From: an uncultured Bacilli bacterium
Lineage (GTDB): Bacteria > Bacillota_I > Bacilli_A > RF39 > UBA660
Assembly: GCA_947630055.1 (NCBI GenBank)
Contig: CANRGA010000009.1
Span: 1 to 37,528, forward strand
Length of the DNA: 37,528 nt
Direction: 5' to 3'
Shown here: positions 31,511 to 37,528 of the stretch, one piece after another
Layout: every line of letters starts with the position of its first letter
How positions within the stretch are numbered: the stretch's first letter is position 1
Translations under genes and position numbers: made by a program
The notes under the pieces: model-generated
Seen by the model: the letters and a program-made list of their open reading frames with translations, nothing else
The model's database searches: none
Told to the model about the DNA's origin: nothing

Positions 31511-32878
31511 TTATAACTTAGCCTTTATTTCTTTTAACATATTTTCAAGATTAGGATTATTCTTTAATTCTTTTTTTATTTTTTCACAACTCGCAATAAC
31601 TGTTGAGTGGTCTTTTCCACCAAATTCAAATCCTATTTTAACTAAGTTTTCATCTGTTTCCATTCGACATAGATACATAGCAATTTGTCTTGGTTTAGCA
31701 ATGTTATTACTTCTCTTTTTACTTTTTAAATCTTCCACGGTTATTTTAAAGAAATCCGCTACCACATTTTGAATATGTGATATTGTGTTTTCTTGATAGA
31801 TATTAACATTTATCGAATCTTTTAAAGCCTCAATGGCAAAATCTAAATCAATCACTTTTGGCATCATCATTGCGGTATAAGCAAGTAGTCTATTAATTGT
31901 TCCAATTATATGTCGAACATCATTTGGACATCCATTGGCTATGTATTCTATAACATCTCTATTTATTTTATCTTTAATACTAGAGTTATTTAGTCTTTGC
32001 TCAATTATTTCACACCTTAGTTCAAAATCAGGTGGATAAATATCAACTGGAAGTCCCCAAGCAAACCTACTTCTGAGTCTTTCTTCTATCTTCTTTAAAT
32101 CATCTGGACTTCGATCACTAGATATTATTATCTGTTTATTTTTTTGATATAAAGCTTCAAAGGTATAGAAGAATTCTTGTTGCGTTAGTTCCGATCCTAC
32201 TAAAAACTGTATATCATCTATTATTAATACATCAACATTTCGATATTTATTTTTAAAATTTTTAGCATATTCTAAGGCTTCTTTACCCTTTTCTAATTTC
32301 GAAATATCAACATATTCATCACGAAAATCACTACTTGTTGTATATAAAACCTTTTTATCAGAATTTTGAGTAATGTAATTGCCTATCGCATGCATCAAAT
32401 GAGTTTTACCAATACCGCTTCTCCCATATATAAATAGAGGATTTCTAATAGTTCCTGGTGATTGAGCAACATTCATCGCCGATATAAATGCAAGTCTATT
32501 TGATTCACCAACTATATAATTATCAAAGTTTAAATTAGGATTTAGATTAGTATGCCATTCGACTATCTTCTCTTCTGGCTTTTCTTCTTTAGGTGTATCT
32601 TCTTCATTTATTTTAGTATTTAAATCATTTATTTCATCTTCTGTTAATAACTTAAATTCATAATTCTTACCAGTTAAGGAGAAAATTGCATCATCTAATA
32701 TATCCATATAAGAATTTGTTATAATTTGTTTATGAACTGGAAGAGGTACTTTAATAACTATTTCATTATCATCAATACTAACAAGTTTTAAATCATTGAA
32801 CCAAACAGAGAATGTTCCCGGACTAACTTGATTAGCTATTTCTTGCAAAAAATTTTGAAACAGTTCTTGTGTTTTCAT
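31511..32878 (-). CDS. dnaA: Chromosomal replication initiator DnaA
   Basis: DnaA binds DnaA boxes, melts oriC and loads the helicase. The protein of about 455 residues has an N-terminal DnaB/DnaD-interaction domain, a charged linker (PKEEKPEEKIVEWH), the AAA+ core with Walker A YGRSGIGKTHLMHAIG and Walker B VDVLIIDDIQFL, and the C-terminal DNA-binding domain with ARQIAMYLCR and GGKDHSTVI. The ATG at 32878 is chosen because GGTGAGG stands before it; an in-frame ATG six codons upstream overlaps that site. It borders a dense array of DnaA-box-like repeats. Confidence 0.98.
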   Translation of the reverse strand: MKTQELFQNFLQEIANQVSPGTFSVWFNDLKLVSIDDNEIVIKVPLPVHKQIITNSYMDILDDAIFSLTGKNYEFKLLTEDEINDLNTKINEEDTPKEEKPEEKIVEWHTNLNPNLNFDNYIVGESNRLAFISAMNVAQSPGTIRNPLFIYGRSGIGKTHLMHAIGNYITQNSDKKVLYTTSSDFRDEYVDISKLEKGKEALEYAKNFKNKYRNVDVLIIDDIQFLVGSELTQQEFFYTFEALYQKNKQIIISSDRSPDDLKKIEERLRSRFAWGLPVDIYPPDFELRCEIIEQRLNNSSIKDKINRDVIEYIANGCPNDVRHIIGTINRLLAYTAMMMPKVIDLDFAIEALKDSINVNIYQENTISHIQNVVADFFKITVEDLKSKKRSNNIAKPRQIAMYLCRMETDENLVKIGFEFGGKDHSTVIASCEKIKKELKNNPNLENMLKEIKAKL

Positions 32879-32911
32879 TACCTCACCCACCTTCATATAT
32901 ATCCCAATTTC

Positions 32912-32940
32912 ATTTTAACTTAAATGCATTTTGAATACAA
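32912..32940 (-). promoter_or_regulatory. Candidate dnaA promoter
   Basis: On the minus strand TTGTAT (32935-32940), 17 bases and TAAAAT (32912-32917). The -10 is good and the -35 weak. The nearest DnaA-like box begins ten bases upstream of the -35, so autoregulation is plausible. Confidence 0.5.
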
Positions 32941-33172
32941 GAATAAAATTTATTAACATAAGTTAGTAACATTTTATTCACATTATTTTGCTAGGTAAAA
33001 TCTATAATAAAATAAGTTATTAACATTTTCAACATTTTTTTATTAACTTATTAACATAAATAAATGTTAATAAATTTAATGTTATTGTTAATAATGTTGA
33101 TAAATATATTAATGTTAAGAAATTAGAAGAAAAAATTAATAACATTTTTATCAACAATAAGTGTTATTAATA
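32941..33172. other. oriC: oriC: DnaA-box array upstream of dnaA
   Basis: The 335-base gene-free gap holds eight 9-mers of the form TTAT(T/C)(A/C)ACA. On the plus strand: 32950-32958, 33017-33025 and 33048-33056 (TTATTAACA), 32974-32982 (TTATTCACA) and 33148-33156 (TTATCAACA). On the minus strand: 33065-33073 and 33086-33094 (TTATTAACA) and 33095-33103 (TTATCAACA). None is the textbook TTATCCACA. The orientation switch near 33060 and the all-AT stretches suggest a working origin. Gene orientation diverges here, as expected of a bidirectional origin. Confidence 0.82.
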
Positions 33173-33200
33173 TTGATTTTTTTATTATTTGTGATAAGAT
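33173..33200 (+). promoter_or_regulatory. Promoter of the LRR-protein gene
   Basis: TTGATT (33173-33178), a 16-base spacer and TAAGAT (33195-33200) with an upstream TGA (extended -10). It lies at the right edge of oriC. Confidence 0.5.
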
Positions 33201-33231
33201 AAGTAACAATTTATTTAAGGGGACTATAGGT

Positions 33232-34860
33232 ATGAATAATGATTTAAAAATAATAAAGAAAAAATATGGCGAAAAGATGATGCACTTTTGTCGTGAATTT
33301 TTTCCCACATTACTAGAAAAAGAAGGATTACTATCTAGTTTATTACTAAATAATTTTAATGAAAGTCACATTTTATATAATGATTTAGTTGAACATAATT
33401 TATTAGGTGAATTTAAAGAATATATTTATAGTTTAGTAGATGTGGAACATTTAGAAGAAAAACAAGATAATATTGCATCACCAGAAGAATTACTCGGCTC
33501 AGTTGGCTATGATTTATATGAATGTCATACCGAAGAAGAAATTCAAAGTTTTAGAAAATATTATGCTAAAGGTGAAGAATTATGTACATTTACTTATGGT
33601 AATAGACTTGATACTTGTCGGGTATTTTTTGCAATAAAGAAAAATGTTAATGAAATTAAAAGAGAAGATTTTCAAAATTCTCAAAGACAAGATTTATATG
33701 GTACATCAGTAATAAGTATTCAATTTGAAAAATTAGGTGGAAATAGATTATCAATAAAAAATAGGTATAATCATCATGTAAATAATCCTGATAGTACATT
33801 TTCCAATAATTTAGATAACATAGTATCAGGATTAACAAAATCATTTGAAAAATATTATGGCATAAAACAAAGTAATGTTAATAAAGGTTTTGAAATACCA
33901 TCATATACAACAGCAAGTGATGGTAAATATTATAAATATAATTATGAAATAGATAATGTGTATTACTGTCCAGATAATATAATAATAATGAATGGAATGG
34001 CAGGAAAACTTCCAAAAGAAAAATTTTTATTATTTGATTATTTTGTACTAGATTTTGGAACAAAAAAAATAACATCACTAACTAATGATGGATTTATAGA
34101 TAGTATAGGTAAAATAGAGAAAATAGAAATATTAAATTGTGGATTACTTAAACAAGTAGTTTTATATCAAGAAGACGGAAGTTTAATAACCATTGTTTTA
34201 GATAAAGAAAATAATATAATTGGCTTAGATAATCCTTATGTTAAAGAAGTACAAAATTGTTTTTTATCTGAAAATAAAAAATGTAGAATGGTAAGATTAG
34301 CAAATGCTAAAGTTATTAAAAATGATTTTATGCGTTATAATGAATGTATCGAAGAAATATATTTTGAAAATGTAGAAGAAATCTGGGATAAATTTCTATT
34401 TGAAAATAAAATTTGTAAACAGGTAATTTTACCAAAATTAAAAACAATATCAGGTTATAAATTTATGTATGAAAATAATGAATGTAATTATGTATTTATG
34501 CCAAATTTAAAAACAGCTGGTGAGTCTTTTATGCATAATAATAAAAAAATAAAAATAATTAATTTTCCAAAAATACAATCATTACCACCATATTTTATAT
34601 CAAGTTCAAAAATAGAAATTGCTATATTACCTAAATTAGAAACTATATCCAAACGCGCAAGTGATTCTTCTGTATTAAAAAATGTTCAATATTTATATGC
34701 CCCAGAATTTAATTTGAATGATTCTAATTTATCTGAATTATTATTAAAAAATATTCCATATTGTTATACACCATTAATGCCAGAATGTTGTAATACAACT
34801 GATTTTTTACAAGATAAAGAAATAGTTAATAGTCTTAAATTAGGATTATCAAAAAGGTAA
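33232..34860 (+). CDS. Leucine-rich-repeat-like protein of unknown function
   Basis: A 542-residue protein that I do not recognise as a whole. Residues 1-90 are helical; about 90-230 form a distinctive domain (ELLGSVGYDLYECHTEEEIQ, YGTSVISIQFEK, SIKNRYNHHV, FSNNLDNIVSGLTKSFEKYY). Residues about 353-500 carry six or seven repeats of 21-24 residues of the type VxLPxLxTIxxxFMxxNxxIxx, resembling BspA-type (LRR_5) repeats. No signal peptide, membrane helix or anchor is visible, so it should be cytoplasmic. AAGGGG precedes the ATG. It stands alone between oriC and rpmH, where most relatives have rpmH directly beside dnaA. Confidence 0.85.
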   Translation: MNNDLKIIKKKYGEKMMHFCREFFPTLLEKEGLLSSLLLNNFNESHILYNDLVEHNLLGEFKEYIYSLVDVEHLEEKQDNIASPEELLGSVGYDLYECHTEEEIQSFRKYYAKGEELCTFTYGNRLDTCRVFFAIKKNVNEIKREDFQNSQRQDLYGTSVISIQFEKLGGNRLSIKNRYNHHVNNPDSTFSNNLDNIVSGLTKSFEKYYGIKQSNVNKGFEIPSYTTASDGKYYKYNYEIDNVYYCPDNIIIMNGMAGKLPKEKFLLFDYFVLDFGTKKITSLTNDGFIDSIGKIEKIEILNCGLLKQVVLYQEDGSLITIVLDKENNIIGLDNPYVKEVQNCFLSENKKCRMVRLANAKVIKNDFMRYNECIEEIYFENVEEIWDKFLFENKICKQVILPKLKTISGYKFMYENNECNYVFMPNLKTAGESFMHNNKKIKIINFPKIQSLPPYFISSSKIEIAILPKLETISKRASDSSVLKNVQYLYAPEFNLNDSNLSELLLKNIPYCYTPLMPECCNTTDFLQDKEIVNSLKLGLSKR

Positions 34861-34876
34861 AAAATCAAATTTTACC
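34856..34876 (+). terminator. Weak hairpin after the LRR gene
   Basis: GGTAAAA, loop AATCAAA, TTTTACC overlaps the stop codon. There is no real T tract after it (CTATATTTC), so termination is uncertain. Confidence 0.35.
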
Positions 34877-34885
34877 CTATATTTC

Positions 34886-34915
34886 TTGACATTAAACCAT
34901 TTTTAATATTATAAT
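34886..34915 (+). promoter_or_regulatory. rpmH operon promoter
   Basis: TTGACA (34886-34891), an 18-base spacer and TATAAT (34910-34915). Both hexamers are perfect matches to the sigma-A consensus. Confidence 0.88.
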
Positions 34916-34948
34916 AATGGGGCTTGAAGAAAGAGGTGGAAATACAAA

Positions 34949-35071
34949 ATGAAAAGAACTTATCAACCAAATAATCGTAAAAAAGCAAAAAAACATGGAT
35001 TCTTTGCTCGTAAAGGAACTAAAATAATTAATAATCGTCGTAAGAAAGGTCGTAAGAAATTAACTAGATAG
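34949..35071 (+). CDS. rpmH: 50S ribosomal protein L34
   Basis: L34 is the small basic protein of the large subunit. The 40-residue product begins MKRTYQPNNRKKAKKHGFFA and ends RRKKGRKKLTR, the family pattern with a shortened middle (usual length 44-46). AGAGGTGGAA lies before the ATG. It is driven by a consensus promoter, and its 3' end forms one arm of a terminator hairpin, so it may be expressed well above the downstream rnpA. Confidence 0.97.
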   Translation: MKRTYQPNNRKKAKKHGFFARKGTKIINNRRKKGRKKLTR

Positions 35072-35090
35072 TTTCTTACGCATTTTTTTA
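35051..35090 (+). terminator. Terminator/attenuator between rpmH and rnpA
   Basis: CGTAAGAAA (35051-35059) and TTTCTTACG (35072-35080) form a perfect 9-bp stem with a 12-base loop, followed by CA and T7. It overlaps the end of rpmH and stops six bases before the rnpA ATG. Partial readthrough would set the rnpA-yidC-jag level. Confidence 0.85.
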
Positions 35091-35095
35091 ATACT

Positions 35096-35431
35096 ATGAA
35101 AAAAAGAGATGTAGTAAAATCTAATGAACTTTTTAATGAAATAATTCAAAAAGGCAAAAGAATAAGTAACAAGTATTTTGTTATTTGTATGATGAAAAAA
35201 GATATCAAAATGAATAATTATGGTATTGCTGTTGGTACTAAAGTAGGTAATGCTGTAACTAGAAATAAAATAAAAAGACAAATGCGTAATATAATTGATC
35301 ATAATATTGAATTATTTTCAAATTATCATAATTATATTATAATATGTAAAAAGGATGTATTAGATATTTCATTTAAAGAAATGGAAAATGAATTAGTAAC
35401 ATTGCTTACTAATAAAGGAGATAAACAATGA
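35096..35431 (+). CDS. rnpA: Ribonuclease P protein component
   Basis: RnpA is the protein cofactor of RNase P, which removes 5' leaders from tRNA precursors. The 111-residue protein has the central strands and the RNR-type helix GNAVTRNKIKRQMRNII. It begins 24 bases after the rpmH stop, right behind a terminator, with no recognisable Shine-Dalgarno. Its TGA stop overlaps the yidC ATG (ATGA). Confidence 0.96.
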   Translation: MKKRDVVKSNELFNEIIQKGKRISNKYFVICMMKKDIKMNNYGIAVGTKVGNAVTRNKIKRQMRNIIDHNIELFSNYHNYIIICKKDVLDISFKEMENELVTLLTNKGDKQ

Positions 35432-36477
35432 AAAAAAAGATAGTAGTATTACTTATAATGGTTGTATTTTTAACTAGTGGATGTGGTGCAAATGACTATC
35501 TACAAGATAATAATAAGAAAATAGTTCAATATGCTGAAACTGGTCAAAATTTGCCAAACAATATATTATGTAAACCAGAAGAAAATACTGATTTATATAA
35601 ATTATATGAAGAATACTCAGATGATTTAAAAATACCATTTGATAAATTACCATCTTGTAAGAATTTTAAATTAAATTCTAATAAAGCATCAGGTATATGG
35701 GAATTAATCTTTGTTAAACCACTGGCATATTTAATATTAAAACTAGGTAGTTTAGTAGGTAATATGGGTGTATCAGTTATCTTAATTGGTTTACTTATTA
35801 GACTTATTTTATTACCATTCTCATATAAAACTCATAAACAAAGTAAAAATATGCAAAAGGTTCAAAGAGAGTTACAAAAGTTAGAATATAAATATCGTGG
35901 TCGTGATGATCGTGAATCAATGATGATGAAAAGTCAAGAAATGATGGAAATTTATAAAAAATTTGACGTAAAGCCAATGGGTGGCTGTTTAGTTGCGTTT
36001 ATTCAACTGCCAATGTTCTTTGCCTTCTTGCAAGCAATTAATCGTGTACCAGCTATATTTGAAGGTGAACTCCTAGGATTTAATTTAGGAATGACTCCAT
36101 ATGTAGGACTTTCTCATGGTAATTATTTATATATAATTTTAATTCTATTAATCGCAGCATCAACATATTTCTCATTTAAGTATTCAATGAATTCAACTGG
36201 AGCAATGAATCAAACAGCTGATATGAAAAGTCAAATGAATACAATGACTAATATTATGGTAGTATTAATCGTTGTTACATCATTCTCACTTTCAACAGCT
36301 CTATCTTTCTACTGGATTACAACTTATGCCTTTATCGCAATTCAAACATATTTATTTAAGGTACTAAGTGGTGATACGAAAAGAAATAATAAAACCAAAG
36401 ATAAAGATAATAAAAAAAGTAAAATAAAAGATAAATTAGAAGTTAAGAGAGGTATGAAGTATGGAAATAATAACTAA
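35428..36477 (+). CDS. yidC: Membrane protein insertase YidC/OxaA (SpoIIIJ-like lipoprotein)
   Basis: YidC inserts and folds membrane proteins alone or with SecYEG. The 349-residue protein starts with a lipoprotein signal and lipobox LTSGC (Cys19), followed by the five-helix core typical of Gram-positive YidC: SVILIGLLIRLILLPFSYKT with the conserved groove Arg, a coiled hairpin (QRELQKLEYKYRGRD), GGCLVAFIQLPMFFAFLQAI and a basic C-terminal tail. In B. subtilis the paralogue beside jag (SpoIIIJ) is needed for forespore sigma-G activation. It is coupled to rnpA and overlaps jag. Confidence 0.96.
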   Translation: MKKKIVVLLIMVVFLTSGCGANDYLQDNNKKIVQYAETGQNLPNNILCKPEENTDLYKLYEEYSDDLKIPFDKLPSCKNFKLNSNKASGIWELIFVKPLAYLILKLGSLVGNMGVSVILIGLLIRLILLPFSYKTHKQSKNMQKVQRELQKLEYKYRGRDDRESMMMKSQEMMEIYKKFDVKPMGGCLVAFIQLPMFFAFLQAINRVPAIFEGELLGFNLGMTPYVGLSHGNYLYIILILLIAASTYFSFKYSMNSTGAMNQTADMKSQMNTMTNIMVVLIVVTSFSLSTALSFYWITTYAFIAIQTYLFKVLSGDTKRNNKTKDKDNKKSKIKDKLEVKRGMKYGNNN

Positions 36478-37069
36478 AGAAGGAAAAGAATTAGAAAGTA
36501 TCTTAGATAGTATTTGTGAAGAATACAATTTAACAAAGTCAGATTTTTATTATCAATATAAAGAAAAAAAGAGTGGTTTGTTTAATAAAAATAGTAATAT
36601 TGAACTTACCGTCATTACTAAAAAAGATTTATTAGAATATGTTAAAGAATATCTAGAAGAATTACTTACTAACATGGGATTAGAAGTTAATTTCGAAACT
36701 AAACTTCGAGAAGATACAATGTATGTTAAAATTTATTCTAATCATAATCCAATCTTAATTGGTAAAGGTGGTAATACTTTAAAAGCATTAGAAACCTTAG
36801 TTAAACAAAAAATTAATACTGAATTTGGTATTAGAGCCTATATCAATTTAGATGTTGAAAATTATCGTGAAAAGAATCAAAGAAGATTAGAAAGGCTTGC
36901 TAAAAATGTAGCAAGAGATGTTGTTAAAACTAAAACAGAAGCACATTTAGAAAATATGAATGCTTATGATAGAAGAATTGTTCATAACATTTTAACTGAT
37001 TTTAAAGGAGTAACAACAGAAAGTACTGGCGAAGAACCAAATAGACATGTTGTTATTAAACCTGAATAG
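36461..37069 (+). CDS. jag: RNA-binding protein Jag/KhpB (SpoIIIJ-associated)
   Basis: Jag/KhpB is a cytoplasmic RNA-binding protein that acts with KhpA and influences cell elongation and division. The 202-residue protein has the Jag-N domain (about 1-50), a KH domain with the GKGG loop (NPILIGKGGNTLKALE) and a C-terminal R3H domain (NAYDRRIVHNILTDF and EEPNRHVVIKP). The linker between Jag-N and KH is short. It overlaps yidC by 17 bases with AGAGAGGT as ribosome site. Confidence 0.96.
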   Translation: MEIITKEGKELESILDSICEEYNLTKSDFYYQYKEKKSGLFNKNSNIELTVITKKDLLEYVKEYLEELLTNMGLEVNFETKLREDTMYVKIYSNHNPILIGKGGNTLKALETLVKQKINTEFGIRAYINLDVENYREKNQRRLERLAKNVARDVVKTKTEAHLENMNAYDRRIVHNILTDFKGVTTESTGEEPNRHVVIKPE

Positions 37070-37092
37070 TTAATTAATAGGTGGGGTTTGAA

Positions 37093-37461
37093 ATGAATAA
37101 AAAAGAAAAAATTATTTCAACGGCATTATTAGTTTGTATTATTTCTAATATTGTTACTGTATTAGCAGTGAAATTCAATAATAAAAATGAAAAAAATATA
37201 GATAATAAAGAAAGTACTAAAGTAGTAGCAGAAGTTGAAGATAAATATTTTGAAATTGATAAATTTATTGTTATTGAAAGAACTAGTATTCAAGGTATTA
37301 ATAAATATTATATATTAGAACATAGACCAATATATTCATTTCTATCCGGTGAAGAATATTATAAAGAAATTAATGATTTATTTAATGCAGAGTATAATGT
37401 TACTTATCCAGAAAATGAGCAAGATCCATTTTCAGAAAATTATATTTTTTGTTCATATTAA
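37093..37461 (+). CDS. Hypothetical membrane-anchored protein, 122 aa
   Basis: I do not recognise this small protein. It has a lysine-rich start, one membrane helix (about residues 7-26, ISTALLVCIISNIVTVLAV), a charged linker and an outer domain of about 75 residues ending FSENYIFCSY. The ATG at 37093 is chosen because AGGTGGGG precedes it. It follows jag by 23 bases. In B. subtilis mnmE comes next, so this gene is lineage-specific at this place. Confidence 0.75.
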   Translation: MNKKEKIISTALLVCIISNIVTVLAVKFNNKNEKNIDNKESTKVVAEVEDKYFEIDKFIVIERTSIQGINKYYILEHRPIYSFLSGEEYYKEINDLFNAEYNVTYPENEQDPFSENYIFCSY

Positions 37462-37481
37462 CCATCCATTCCTTTCACTTC

Positions 37482-37513
37482 GTTCAAGGCACACATAGCC
37501 ATGAAACTTGAAC
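37482..37513. repeat. Inverted repeat at the right edge
   Basis: GTTCAAG (37482-37488) and CTTGAAC (37507-37513) flank an 18-base loop and are followed by AAAATTTATTTTA. It could be a weak terminator for the preceding gene, or the edge of a feature cut off by the window. Confidence 0.3.
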
Positions 37514-37528
37514 AAAATTTATTTTATA

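Noticed and set aside
33001-33172. A CRISPR array or tandem repeat in the origin gap
   Set aside because: The repeated 9-mers occur in both orientations at irregular spacing with no constant repeat-spacer pattern; they are DnaA-box-like.
35060-35302. An 80-codon open frame on the minus strand opposite rnpA
   Set aside because: It is antisense to a clear RnpA, is rich in Phe, Ile, Ser and Tyr, and has no family resemblance.

Overview
This is the replication-origin region of a very AT-rich, low-GC Gram-positive chromosome. The order dnaA-dnaN-recF-gyrB-gyrA on one side and rpmH-rnpA-yidC-jag on the other is the classic Bacillus-type origin. Sporulation-linked genes (yabG, veg, spoVG, yabP, yabQ, spoVT, bofA, ricT/yaaT) point to an endospore-forming lineage or a recent descendant of one. 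UGA is used as a stop (trmN6, rsmA, rnpA) and tryptophan is read from UGG, so this is not a Mollicutes code. My inference is an uncultured, reduced-genome member of the Bacilli/Erysipelotrichia-Mollicutes branch; the sequence does not fix the species.

Layout. At 1-577 lies clpP, converging on the 1960-4660 sporulation/division block (divIC, yabQ, yabP, spoVG, veg, yabG, a hypothetical). A complete IS3-family element (591-1939) sits between clpP and divIC, in the loop of what reads as their shared terminator. At 4666-8441 are rsmA, a 3D-domain protein, an SGNH-hydrolase-like protein and an MBOAT acyltransferase broken by one amber codon. At 8523-12155 a methionine-type T-box precedes HAD phosphatase-dut-metG-tatD. 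spoVT, a head-on dinD and then mfd-pth-trmN6-ricT-holB-bofA-recR-ybaB-dnaX-tadA follow, ending at a minimal SRP RNA gene. The 361-base gap before gyrA holds a mirror-image cluster of two Noc-type palindromes and two parS sites. gyrA, gyrB, recF, a ComK-family regulator, an unknown gene, dnaN and dnaA run up to oriC (about 32.9-33.2 kb). To the right, on the plus strand, are an unknown leucine-rich-repeat protein, rpmH, rnpA, yidC, jag and a small membrane-anchored protein.

How it fits together. Nearly all genes point away from oriC; clpP and dinD are head-on to replication. The left arm is a shortened, rearranged version of the first part of the B. subtilis chromosome: replication, repair, translation and spore genes keep their relative clusters while many intervening genes (rnmV, yabA, abrB, glmU, prs and others) are absent from this window. 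The most unusual items are the Noc/parS cluster, the origin with TTATTAACA-type DnaA boxes, the LRR gene wedged between oriC and rpmH, the IS in a terminator loop, and the ComK-like gene beside a Noc site.
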